Under the pieces are notes generated by a model. The model was not told the DNA's origin. It made no database searches and was given only the letters and a program-made list of their open reading frames with translations. Positions 51,634 to 60,941 of a DNA stretch of 64,000 nt are shown here, one piece after another. The stretch comes from Candidatus Electryonea clarkiae (GTDB lineage: Bacteria; Electryoneota; Electryoneia; Electryoneales; Electryoneaceae). The stretch lies in NCBI GenBank assembly GCA_030765455.1, contig JAVCCM010000083.1:62001-126000 (forward strand), in the 5' to 3' direction. Position 1 is the first letter of the stretch. Every line of letters begins with the position of its first letter. The translations under genes and the position numbers were made by a program.

Positions 51634-54510
51634 CTATTTCACCCCGGTAAAACTTTTCAAATTCTTCATTAGTTCATCAAAATCTGTATATTCAGTTACC
51701 TGAATAGGCAGGGAATCAAGTATTATTTTCCCCCAACGGCTTTTGACCAATCGAGGATCGCAAATTACCGCTACTCCTGTGTCATTTACAGTTCTGATCA
51801 GGCGACCTATCCCCTGTCGCAGTTTCAGCGCTACCTCTGGAAGTGAATAATCAATAAAGGCATTCCCACCTTCTTTCTCGATTTTTTCGCTCCTCGCCTG
51901 TACCAGTGGGTCAGTTGGTACATCAAACGGCAGCTTGGCAATGATCAGCAGTTCCAACGCTTCACCCGGCACATCCACACCCTCCCAGAAACTATCCAGC
52001 CCAAAAAGCGCTGAACCTCGATTACGCTTGAATTGTTCAAGGATATTCAGACGGCTGCCATCAATCTTTTGACCGAGAAGTAACCTGTCCACACGCTCAA
52101 AATCTTGTTTAATAAAATTGTAGGCGTCACGCTGCATGCGTTGAGATGTAAACAATGTTAGAGATCCCAGGTCTAATTCAGATGCAAGCCTGAAACTCAG
52201 GCGGGCAACCATCTTAGTGTATCTTTCAGGGTCATACTTCGGATTTCCAAGAAATGTAGCGGCGGCAAGGTAGAGCTGTGCTTGAGTGTTAAAAGGTGAA
52301 TCATATATTGTGCTTGAATATTCTTTCAGTCCAAGCCGTCCCGCGATATACTCAAAATTTTCACCAACAGTCAGGGTCGCAGATGTGAATACAGCGCTGG
52401 TCAATCGCGAATACAGGGATTTATTGAGTTTCTCACCGATATTCAGGGGTGATCCGTATAAACGGACGGAGAATTTTGGGTTTGAAGGAATTTCATACCA
52501 GAATACAATATCTTCATTCTCTTTTCCGGTAAGAACGACAAATTTAAATAACTCATCTTTGATGTCAATCCAAATCCGTTTCAATTCACCCTGGAGATCA
52601 TCACCCGCACCCAGCGACAATTCAACTTCTTCCATTTCCTTGATCAGCTTTTCCAGCTTCTTATCAAGCTTTTGCAGCGAATGTTCCAGGTCGGCTTTTG
52701 ATACAGAAATAACTGAGAATTCTTCTAAGCCGTTCCTGTAGCGGACTCTCTGTGAATATTCTCTCTGTTTTTCAGAAAAACCCGGTTTCAGAAGATCATC
52801 AAGCTCATTTCCGAATTGATCATTACCGGATATTGTTTCAAGGACTGCATCAATCGCCTCATCGACCGGTTCTTCCGCTGAACTCCCCCGCTCTATCGGC
52901 GACAGGAGAACACTTGATGCTATCTTTCTCAGTCGGGATAATAATCCACGTTCTGATTTGGGATCGTACAATCGATTCAGGATAATTCGGAGAGAGGCAG
53001 AATTGAATTCTATTCCGAGATGGGAAGCAGCTACTTTTTCAATATGATGTGCTTCATCGAACACTACCTTGGAATAATCTCCCAGCACACCGCCTCCTGC
53101 CGACAAATCGCTGAATAATAGTGCGTGATTTACCAATACAATATGCGCCGACTGGGTGCTGCTGCGTATCCGGTTCAGGAAGCAGAATTCAGAGGACTGG
53201 CAGACTCGCCTGGTACAAAAACCCGATTCAGCGGTGATATTAGCCCAGAGTCCTTTGACATCATTCCTGCGAAATCCGGTTGCTTCACTGATATCGCCCG
53301 TTTTCGTTGTATTCAGCCAACGTACCAGCGGTAAAAGCGCAATTTTCTCTTCATGAGACAATAAATCAGGATCGGAAGTCAGATTATCGAACCGGCGTTT
53401 GCAGATATAATTTCCCCTACCTTTGAGGAGGACAGCCCTGAATCCGCCTCCCAGAGCTTTACTCAATGCCGGAAGATCCTTTTGAAAGAGCTGTTCCTGG
53501 AGATGACGGGTATGAGTAGAGATAACAACTTGACTTCCCCCGCCCCGAGAATGCAATAATGCCGGCAGTAGATATGCGAAACTCTTACCCGTTCCGGTGC
53601 CAGCCTCTGCTAATAAGGACCCGCCATCATTAAAGATATTGAACACCTCATTCGCCATTGCCACTTGCCCGTCTCGTCGTTGAAATTCTTTGATGGCTTT
53701 GTTCAGGGGACCTTTATCAGCAAAAAAAGCATCTATATTATTTTGATCTATCGCCTCTGCGATTTCGTTTTCAGCCTGTCCGTCCCATCTGCCTATTCTA
53801 TTTTCAGGTAGAGCATCAAGCTTGCAGATATTTTTCTTACCGGGCCCAATGGAAATCAAACCTTCGAACAGTTCACCCAGAGGTGTTATTGCGCCTCCCA
53901 GCAGCCGATACATTTCCTGGAGTTCTCCCGCAGGTGTTCGTCTTGCTGAAGCCAGGAGTTTCAGGAACAATTCACCGGTAGCCCTTGCGTCATGAACAGC
54001 TCGATGATGATCTGTCAGTTTTATCCCGCAGGTACGGCATAAGGAAGCAAGACCAAAGCTTGAGAGGGTCGGGAAAAAGGAACGTGAGATAGTTTGTGTA
54101 TCGAATATCGGGATGGTTGGAAAAGCTGGTTTATTTATTCCTTTGATTCTTTTAATTTCCAACCTGATGAAACCAAGGTCGAATGGTATATTTTGACCTA
54201 ATACCGGGGATTGACCGATGAATTCCAGGAATGATTCCAGTAATTCTCTGACATTTTTAGCTCCCTCAAGATCAGCATCGGTTATTCCGGTCAACCGGGT
54301 GATTTCTTTGGGCACCAAACCCTCGATGGCAACCAGCTCACTGAAAGAACCTGCCTCTTCCCCACCCTCGAAACGAACCGCCCCGAATTCGAGAATCCGG
54401 TCATTTGAACGGTCTAATCCAGTAGTTTCCAGATCAAGAGCGACAAAACGGCTGATACCAAGACGAGCCAGTTCTTCAGGTGATAGTGGGTCAGCTTCAA
54501 GGAAATTCAG
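51634..54510 (-). CDS. DinG/DnaQ-type helicase-exonuclease
   Basis: A 958-residue protein if read from the CTG at 54508-54510. Residues about 25-190 are a DEDDh exonuclease (FVALDLETTGLDRSNDRILE; VLGQNIPFDLGFI; HHRAVHDARATGELF). The helicase part has Walker A (EAGTGTGKSFAYLLPALL), DEAH (VVFDEAHHIEKVAA) and four Fe-S cysteines (one in NYICKRRF, three in GFCTRRVCQSSEFC). It probably unwinds and trims damaged or replication-linked DNA. No ATG, GTG or TTG lies in frame before the exonuclease motif; CTG has AGAGAGGA 7 nt upstream and is the best candidate. A TTG at 54318 would cut off the catalytic D and E. Confidence 0.88.
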   Translation of the reverse strand: MNFLEADPLSPEELARLGISRFVALDLETTGLDRSNDRILEFGAVRFEGGEEAGSFSELVAIEGLVPKEITRLTGITDADLEGAKNVRELLESFLEFIGQSPVLGQNIPFDLGFIRLEIKRIKGINKPAFPTIPIFDTQTISRSFFPTLSSFGLASLCRTCGIKLTDHHRAVHDARATGELFLKLLASARRTPAGELQEMYRLLGGAITPLGELFEGLISIGPGKKNICKLDALPENRIGRWDGQAENEIAEAIDQNNIDAFFADKGPLNKAIKEFQRRDGQVAMANEVFNIFNDGGSLLAEAGTGTGKSFAYLLPALLHSRGGGSQVVISTHTRHLQEQLFQKDLPALSKALGGGFRAVLLKGRGNYICKRRFDNLTSDPDLLSHEEKIALLPLVRWLNTTKTGDISEATGFRRNDVKGLWANITAESGFCTRRVCQSSEFCFLNRIRSSTQSAHIVLVNHALLFSDLSAGGGVLGDYSKVVFDEAHHIEKVAASHLGIEFNSASLRIILNRLYDPKSERGLLSRLRKIASSVLLSPIERGSSAEEPVDEAIDAVLETISGNDQFGNELDDLLKPGFSEKQREYSQRVRYRNGLEEFSVISVSKADLEHSLQKLDKKLEKLIKEMEEVELSLGAGDDLQGELKRIWIDIKDELFKFVVLTGKENEDIVFWYEIPSNPKFSVRLYGSPLNIGEKLNKSLYSRLTSAVFTSATLTVGENFEYIAGRLGLKEYSSTIYDSPFNTQAQLYLAAATFLGNPKYDPERYTKMVARLSFRLASELDLGSLTLFTSQRMQRDAYNFIKQDFERVDRLLLGQKIDGSRLNILEQFKRNRGSALFGLDSFWEGVDVPGEALELLIIAKLPFDVPTDPLVQARSEKIEKEGGNAFIDYSLPEVALKLRQGIGRLIRTVNDTGVAVICDPRLVKSRWGKIILDSLPIQVTEYTDFDELMKNLKSFTGVK

Positions 54511-54647
54511 GTTTAAGTCCTCTCTCGGAGAGTTGTCATTCCGGACGAAAAAAAATCTATGTTATTGTATCCAATTAGATCAGAATATGATGAATATTTT
54601 ACTTGATTATTGAATTTACTTCTCATTTAGAGTCTTTAGATCTTCTA

Positions 54648-54728
54648 CTTTGCGGGCTTAGCGGCTTTGCGCGAGAAAACTTTTCAGTGAATAAAACAAT
54701 TTTCGCGCAAAGACGCTAAGTCGCAAAG
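54648..54728. repeat. Long imperfect inverted repeat between gcvPB and dinG
   Basis: The left arm 54648-54679 (CTTTGCGGGCTTAGCGGC, then TTTGCGCGAGAAAA) and the right arm 54700-54728 (TTTTCGCGCAAAGACGCTAA, then GTCGCAAAG) are imperfect reverse complements over about 30 nt with a 20-nt loop. It can form a strong hairpin between the two genes. Related sequence lies at 51459 and 51580. Confidence 0.7.
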
Positions 54729-54758
54729 AAAAAATCCTGTCCATGCAAATAGAACATA

Positions 54759-56210
54759 TTAGACATTTTCCTCGCTTTTATAACGCACATTTGGTTTTCG
54801 TGCCGCAAGTGCTTCATCTAATCTTCGTACAGGCGTATTGACCGGCGCATTATGGAGGAGATCCGGATTTTCTTCTGCTTCTTTCGCAATCTGCTTCATA
54901 ACAGCAATGAAGTTATCCAGCGATTCCTTTGATTCTGTTTCAGTTGGTTCGATCATCAGCGCTTCATGTACAATCAGTGGAAAATAAACTGTGGGAGCAT
55001 GAAGTCCGAAATCGAGCAGACGTTTGGCTATATCAAGTCCTCTCACACCATGTTTACACTGGTTGTCTGCGCTGAATACTGCTTCATGCATACATTCGTC
55101 AGGAAACGGGATAAAATATTCTGGCTGTAATTTTACTCGGAGGTAATTTGCGTTTACGATTGCGGCTTTACTCACCATTTCCAAGCCATCTTTGCCATTA
55201 GCAAGAATATACGTCAATGCTCGCAGCATTATCAGGAAGTTGCCATAAAATCCATGAACTTTACCGATACTCCCCGGACGATCCCAGTCATGGTAATACT
55301 CATCGCCTTTTCGCAGCACAACCGGTACCGGCAGGAACGGTTTAAGTGAGTCAATGCAGCATACAGGTCCTGATCCGGGACCACCTCCCCCGTGCGGTGT
55401 TGAAAATGTCTTATGGAGGTTGATATGCATGATGTCAAATCCGAGTGCGGCAGGATGGGTTATACCAAGGAGAGCGTTCAGATTCGCGCCGTCCATATAC
55501 ATTAAACCACCGGCTCCATGCACGATATCTGAGACTTCTTTTATATTTCGTTCAAAAATACCGAGAGTGTTGGGATTTGTAACCATCAAACCAGCTAATG
55601 TATCGTCTGCTTCAGCATGGATAGTCTCAGGATCAAGAGTGCCATCAGAAGCTGATTTCACCTCAACAGCAACATACCCCGCAAAAGCGATTGTGGCGGG
55701 ATTTGTTCCATGCGCTGAATCGGGGATAATAATCTTTCGTCTTTTAGTGTCACCCCTGTCAGAATGATAGGCTTTCATCAGCATCAACCCCGTCATCTCT
55801 CCACTCGCACCCGCCGGTGGTTGAAGAGTTACAGCATCAAATCCGGTTATCGCTTTTAGTGCTTCGCCAAGATCATACATCACCTGCAATGCACCTTGAA
55901 CTGCATGTGTAGGTAGAAATGGGTGCAATCCGGCGAATTCAGGCATTGACGCAACCAGTTCGTTTACTTTCGGATTGTATTTCATCGTACAGGAACCAAG
56001 AGGATAAAAATCCTTGTCCACATGATGATTCTTTGTGCTGAGCCCTACAAAATGACGTACAACATCAAATTCACTCACCTCGGGAAGGGGCGCAGGTTTC
56101 TTACGTAACAGATTCTGTGATGGCAATTCAGACCTTGGCACATCAATTTCCGGAAACCTTATCCCCTGTCGATCAGGTACAGACAGCTCATATAGGAGTT
56201 TTTCGTGCAT
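54759..56210 (-). CDS. gcvPB: Glycine dehydrogenase (decarboxylating) subunit 2
   Basis: A 483-residue PLP enzyme, the beta subunit of the two-subunit P-protein of the glycine cleavage system. The PLP lysine lies in HINLHKTFSTPHGGGGPGSG, and the glycine-rich loop follows. Other blocks are PLGSCTMKYNPKVNELVA and PAGASGEMTGLMLMKAYHSD. It transfers the aminomethyl group to the lipoyl H-protein with release of CO2. The length is typical. Its partner gcvPA and the other gcv genes are not adjacent, so they must be elsewhere. No glycine riboswitch was seen upstream. Confidence 0.95.
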   Translation of the reverse strand: MHEKLLYELSVPDRQGIRFPEIDVPRSELPSQNLLRKKPAPLPEVSEFDVVRHFVGLSTKNHHVDKDFYPLGSCTMKYNPKVNELVASMPEFAGLHPFLPTHAVQGALQVMYDLGEALKAITGFDAVTLQPPAGASGEMTGLMLMKAYHSDRGDTKRRKIIIPDSAHGTNPATIAFAGYVAVEVKSASDGTLDPETIHAEADDTLAGLMVTNPNTLGIFERNIKEVSDIVHGAGGLMYMDGANLNALLGITHPAALGFDIMHINLHKTFSTPHGGGGPGSGPVCCIDSLKPFLPVPVVLRKGDEYYHDWDRPGSIGKVHGFYGNFLIMLRALTYILANGKDGLEMVSKAAIVNANYLRVKLQPEYFIPFPDECMHEAVFSADNQCKHGVRGLDIAKRLLDFGLHAPTVYFPLIVHEALMIEPTETESKESLDNFIAVMKQIAKEAEENPDLLHNAPVNTPVRRLDEALAARKPNVRYKSEENV

Positions 56211-56725
56211 TTTCTTATCCGTATGTTATAGCTATAAATATTAATGGCTTGAAGATAATGATATCTTTTTTGGGCAATTGTCAATCCTATTCGGATTTTC
56301 AAGTTGCACAATATATGAATACAGGTGTTATTCTGCCTCAATAAAAATTCAGTCTCCTCCAAACATTTATATATTTTTCACGCCAATAATAAGAAATCCT
56401 GTTGGTCATCAAATCAACCCGATAGCAACTGATACAATACGAAACTCAGTAATGTAGCATTAGCCAATGACATGAAATTATTGCGATTATCAAGAACCGA
56501 AATCTGGAGAAGTATAATTCTTGGTAAACATCTCTTTTTTAATCAAGTCTTTAAACATCAATTATCTGCAAGCTAGCTCTAAAATATTCTTTTCAAAATC
56601 TAATTAAATCACACTTAACAGTTTGTGTCGCGAGAAATTTATATTTATATTTGCAGATGTAAACTGTATCTGTGTTTCGGAGCTCATAGATAACAAAGAT
56701 CAGGTCGACAATTAAGGAGGATGTC
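56211..56725. other. Divergent intergenic region before the selenoprotein
   Basis: 515 nt between gcvPB (leftward) and the selenoprotein gene (rightward). It holds a Bacteroidota-type promoter candidate and the AAGGAGG site of the selenoprotein. No riboswitch-like structure or additional gene was seen. Confidence 0.5.
56622..56653 (+). promoter_or_regulatory. Bacteroidota-type promoter of the selenoprotein gene
   Basis: TTTG (56622-56625) lies 20 nt before TATATTTG (56646-56653), which matches the TTTG-N19/21-TAnnTTTG pattern of the Bacteroidota primary sigma factor. The leader would be about 65 nt. AT-rich context lowers the weight of the match. Confidence 0.5.
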
Positions 56726-59059
56726 ATGTTTAAAAGGTTATTTGTTGGTATCGCTGTCGTTACATTTCTGGCGAGTTCGCTGAATGCGTATCAACGGCGA
56801 GTGTTATTTGAAGAATTTACGGGACAGAGCTGAGGCTTCTGTGCACCAGCGTCGCTGGTGTTCGATGATTTTGTTCAAGACGAATATGAATCAGTTTCCG
56901 TAATTGTCTATCATGCTTATGCCGATCCCTGGTATAATATCAATGGAGCTGAACACAGTGCTCGTTTCACTTACTACGGAGTCACTGGGATTCCACATTG
57001 CAAGGTGGACGGTATCATAGGCATCCATCCCGGAACGAGAGCAAACCTTAATAATGCTTTTAATCAAAGGATTGACGAAGAAAGCCCTGTCAGTATTAAT
57101 TTATTGACCTATATAGATGATGACGGTGCCCAGGTGTCCGCAACTATTACAAGTGGTGACGATGCGGTGGAAGGTAATTATTCAATCAGGTTTGCGCTGG
57201 TTTCCCTTTATTGGGATGAATTTACGGGCAGCAACGGTCAGGATGAATGGCATTATGACCTGATCGATATGGCGCCTGATGCATCGGGACTTGATTTTGA
57301 AATTGAGGCGAACGACACCGAAGTCTTTGATGCCGCTTTTAACTGGCCCATTGAATTGGACAACGAAGATGTTGAAGAAGACAATGCTATGATCGTTGTC
57401 TTTATCCAGAACGATAACACCCGTGAAGTCATCCAGTCTGAGATGATTGATCTTGAAGCCGGTTATATGTTTGAATTAACAACCGGACAAAAATCAGCCA
57501 TGGTCGAACCTGAAGATTCTCACGAATTCGAGTTTACTGTTAGTAATATCGGGATTTTCGAAGACACCTATGATATTGAAGTTGAAACCGATCTGCCTGA
57601 TGGATGGGATTTCACTTATACGACACCTGATGGAGATCAAACTGAAAATTCTACGCTGACAATTGCGGAAGCAGAGCAATATACCAGCACAGTCACATTA
57701 ACTTCGAGTGATGTAACAGGTGAAGGTGGCGGTGTTCATTTTACTGTTTCGTCACAAGCACTTGAGGGATTGAATTACACCTTCGATTTCTACATCCAGA
57801 ATGCAACCCCAATGCTTGTAGTTTATGCAGGACCCAACCCTGACTACAGTGAATTCCTTACTTCGGCAATTGAAACTGCAACCGAATTGAATCCTGTTGA
57901 GTACGGATTATGGAATACTGCGAATTTTGAGCTTGACGGTACAGGACTTGAAGGCTTCGAGTTTGATGCCATAATCTGGGCTTGCGGAGATATTGGAACT
58001 GTTCATGAAGATCAGATTTCATTCCTGGATGATTATGTAGATAATGGCGGAAGCCTCTTCATGTCCGGCAGCGATTATGTCCAGGCGCTTGAGGCTACTA
58101 ACCTGATCAGACTTATGGGTACTAACTACCAGGAAACCTTTAACGGAACTTCGGTTACTGGTTTTGATGAAGATATAACAAGTCATGAACTTGATTTCAG
58201 CATCAATGGAGGCGACGGTGCGAATAATCGTGGTGTTCCCACGAGGCTGCGTTATACAAATATAATGGGCGAAGTCTGCTTCGAGTACACTGAAGATCGG
58301 CACGCAGGGGTCCGAGGTGCAGGACAACAGGATGAATACAGGACACTGATATTCGGATTCCCATTCGAGGCTATCGCCGATGAAGAGTCGCGTAATACAG
58401 TAATGACCAGGGTTCTCGCATGGTTATACTATAATGATCCTGCAGAATTCGACTTTGAAGAGACTGTTCTTGAGTTCGGTGAGGTTACCGGAGGAGATAG
58501 TGACACTCTTAGCCTTGTTATCGAGAATATCAGCGGTAATACAGGGTATATAACTGAAATCGAACTCGGTCTTGCTATCCGTGATGTAATCAGTTTCGAT
58601 GTGGAATTCCCTGTTGAAATCGGTCCCGATGCTGACGTAACTATCGGCGTCATCTGGAAACCGATAGTACAGGGTCCGATGAATGGAAGAATGTCCGTGT
58701 ATCACAACGACTACATTCATGAAAATCCTGTGGAGGTTTATGTTAGTGGAACAGCGCTTTCTGACGTCACTGAACTTTCGGATGGGGCAATACCGGATGA
58801 TTTCTATATGTCACAAAATTTCCCGAACCCTTTCAATCCCACTACAACCATAAAATTCGGACTGAAAGAAAACGTTCGGACAAACCTTTCAATTTATAAT
58901 CTTGAAGGTCGGTTAGTGGAAACATTGGTCAGCAGTCAAAATAAAGCTGGACATTACGCTGTTGAATGGAATGCTGAAGACCTGGCAAGCGGGGTTTATA
59001 TCATCAGTTTCAATGCTGGATCTTTTGCTGAGACTAAGAAATTAATGCTGTTGAAGTAG
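56726..59059 (+). CDS. Secreted thioredoxin-like selenoprotein with T9SS sorting domain
   Basis: A 777-residue protein if the UGA at 56831-56833 (codon 36) is read as selenocysteine. Signal peptide 1-21 (FVGIAVVTFLASSLNA) leads into VLFEEFTGQS-U-GFCAPA. The usual form in Omp28-like, surface-anchored thioredoxin proteins is FT-x2-x-C-x-x-C, so U replaces the first Cys of CxxC and C39 is the second. A thioredoxin cis-Pro loop follows (YGVTGIPHCKVDG). Later come a beta-rich region, a glutamine-amidotransferase-like segment (FDAIIWACGDIGTVHEDQIS), an Ig/ASH-like domain, and the T9SS C-terminal sorting domain (SQNFPNPFNPTTTIKFGL, then KLMLLK). AAGGAGG lies 5 nt before the ATG. An alternative is a nonsense mutation, but the frame stays open for 742 codons. 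Confidence 0.85.
56831..56860 (+). promoter_or_regulatory. UGA codon and bacterial SECIS hairpin
   Basis: After the UGA comes a 10-nt spacer and then CACCAGC-GUC-GCUGGUG (56844-56860), a perfect 7-bp stem with a 3-nt loop whose first base is G. The loop begins 18 nt after the UGA, within the 16-37 nt window of bacterial SECIS elements. The hairpin also encodes protein (A-P-A-S-L-V), as bSECIS elements do. Confidence 0.8.
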
Positions 59060-59084
59060 TCTATTTTAATAGCTTATTTCAGAT

Positions 59085-59113
59085 AAATGCCCGGGCTATT
59101 CCCGGGCATTTTT
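59085..59113 (+). terminator. Intrinsic terminator of the selenoprotein gene
   Basis: AAATGCCCGGG and CCCGGGCATTT form an 11-bp perfect stem around CTATT and run into a T-tract. It lies 26 nt after the stop codon. Because the opposite strand also ends with ATTTAT, it may serve the convergent gene at 59117-59569 too. Confidence 0.9.
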
Positions 59114-59116
59114 ACC

Positions 59117-59569
59117 TCAATTAAAGTATTGTCGGTTTGCCCACAAGCCAATAATTCCCAAAAGTGAAGGTATTGCCCATAAAACATTGGCGCCTATCAC
59201 TGTTTCAATATCTGTGTTCCATAATTGAAAAGTATAGAATAGTGGAAAATAAATGCATATAGCAAACTCCATCATTGCAGCAACAAAACCAATAAATTCA
59301 TTCCGCAGTAATCCAATTAAGGCAACGATTGCAATTGGCAACGGCCACAACATATCAGCGATTGCTTCACCCCTCTCTTTGTTTGCTACTGCTCGCTCAA
59401 CCGCATCACCTTCAAAACTTCCATTCTGAAGACCAAGCTTTACTGCTCCCTCCCAATCTAACAGTGAATATGCCTGCATTAACCAACCCAGGAACGCCAG
59501 TAGAAGAGCAATTAATGCAATCCAAATCCCCATTGGATAAGGTCCAAATTTCTTCGTCATCAAATTCAT
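59117..59569 (-). CDS. Small membrane protein, unrecognised family
   Basis: A 150-residue protein with about four hydrophobic segments (IALIALLLAFLGWLMQAYSL; MLWPLPIAIVALIGLL; and two in the C-terminal half). I use the ATG at 59567-59569, which has AAGGA 7 nt upstream; an ATG 27 nt earlier is in frame. It lies 33 nt after the next small membrane gene and probably forms an operon with it. Function unknown. Confidence 0.75.
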   Translation of the reverse strand: MNLMTKKFGPYPMGIWIALIALLLAFLGWLMQAYSLLDWEGAVKLGLQNGSFEGDAVERAVANKERGEAIADMLWPLPIAIVALIGLLRNEFIGFVAAMMEFAICIYFPLFYTFQLWNTDIETVIGANVLWAIPSLLGIIGLWANRQYFN

Positions 59570-59602
59570 GATCGTTTCCTTCATAGACGAACACATTCGT
59601 AA

Positions 59603-60061
59603 TCAAAAATTAATACCATTCAAACGTAATATTGAATAAAACAAGGCAGCAAATCCCCAATAACTGAAATTGCCCCAGAAATATGTGTAGTAAGCCCAGG
59701 GACCTACTGCTGGATAGACATACTCTTTCTCAAAAAACCATAGAAATATATTGATATAGAGAATAATAGCTCCTGCTGCCGCAAACAAAATATAACCCCA
59801 GCCTTGAGCTAATATAACACCGGTAATCCCAGCAATGAAGACAGGCAAATAAAGTATCCAATCGGCGATAGCTAAAGCATAGGCGGATTTGAAGTGTGAT
59901 TTATCCCGCCATTCTTCGCCCTTTCCAATCAATAATTTCCTGGCTTCTTCGCTGTGAGGTTTGAAGACCATGATAAGCTGTGCGTACAGGAGCGGACCAC
60001 ATGTTAAGAGACCGAAAACAATTAATATCCAGGTGAAGATTGTTGGTTCAAGCATGACCAT
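59603..60061 (-). CDS. Small membrane protein, unrecognised family
   Basis: A 152-residue protein with four hydrophobic segments (TWILIVFGLLTCGPLLYAQL; YLPVFIAGITGVILAQG; YILFAAAGAIILYINIFLWF; YFWGNFSYWGFAALFYSILR). It has a short charged cytosolic loop (KPHSEEARKLLIGKGEEWRD). AGGA lies just before the start. It is upstream of the other membrane gene on the same strand. Function unknown. Confidence 0.75.
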   Translation of the reverse strand: MVMLEPTIFTWILIVFGLLTCGPLLYAQLIMVFKPHSEEARKLLIGKGEEWRDKSHFKSAYALAIADWILYLPVFIAGITGVILAQGWGYILFAAAGAIILYINIFLWFFEKEYVYPAVGPWAYYTYFWGNFSYWGFAALFYSILRLNGINF

Positions 60062-60314
60062 ATATTCCTTTGCAATTGAATTAAAGCATCCTGAATTTCT
60101 TACACAACCAGACAGACTTCAAATCGTATTGTTGTTCATAAATTGACGCGTTTTGTGTCTCGAGGGTTGGAGAAAATAGGTTTCTCACCTTTCAGAACTC
60201 ACTAAATTTACACTACTTTTGTCAATCTTTTTGTCCTGATGGATTAACGATTTTAAAGATTCCAGGTAAAGCCGGATTGCCAGCATACAAACCTTTATAA
60301 TCCGCTTTGTTTCA

Positions 60315-60806
60315 TTGGCTCAAAAATCTGTCGTTGGAAATGAAACTGTTCATCTATCAGTTGCAAAGTTAATTGCAAGAGATATCAATGTTCAACCTGC
60401 TGATTCGAAATATGAACTTATAAAGAAATCAAAATGTAAAGGGAACAAATTCGAGAAGTCTTCGTTTAATCATCAAATGCAACATTCACGGCACATAAAT
60501 AATGTTGTTGGGATCATCTTGGTCATTGTCTTTGTAGTGATCCTGATTCATGACATACATCTTCCGGCTGGTGATACACATGGAAATGAAAATTCTGTCC
60601 CTGTATCAACCGATTCTCAGACTTCAGATCATTCTGATGGATGTGACGAATCCTGCCTGTGTGTAATCCATGTGTTGGAAAAATCCCTTGGTTTTTTACG
60701 GTATCAAAGCGAAAACATTATTGCAGTTTCCACCATCAGGCTGGCTGAAGACTTGATGCCTGAAAGTGTAATCCTGAAACCGATTGACCATCCTCCTGAA
60801 GTTTAA
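60315..60806 (+). CDS. Cys/His-containing membrane protein before the metal efflux operon
   Basis: Up to 163 residues, with one hydrophobic helix (IILVIVFVVILIHDI) and a C-terminal part containing HGN, HSDGCDESCLCVIH and further acidic residues. The start is uncertain: TTG at 60315 opens the longest frame, but no ribosome-binding site is evident, and ATG at 60477 just before the helix is possible. The C-x3-C-x-C and His pattern would suit a metal-binding accessory protein of the downstream CusCBA-type system, comparable to the small Cys/His proteins found before such operons in Bacteroidetes. Inference from context. Confidence 0.55.
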   Translation: MAQKSVVGNETVHLSVAKLIARDINVQPADSKYELIKKSKCKGNKFEKSSFNHQMQHSRHINNVVGIILVIVFVVILIHDIHLPAGDTHGNENSVPVSTDSQTSDHSDGCDESCLCVIHVLEKSLGFLRYQSENIIAVSTIRLAEDLMPESVILKPIDHPPEV

Positions 60807-60941
60807 CCTCTTCTTCCTTTTGTAAGATTTATCTGATAAAATCAGACTAAATCGCCGATTTAAATCTAATACAATATCAAAAAAATTAAGAATATTGTAT
60901 TCTGACTCCAAAATAAGTTGTTAATTACCAAAGGTGATCTC

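Noticed and set aside
54759..56400. Possible glycine riboswitch before gcvPB
   Set aside because: No conserved aptamer-like helices were seen in the upstream region.
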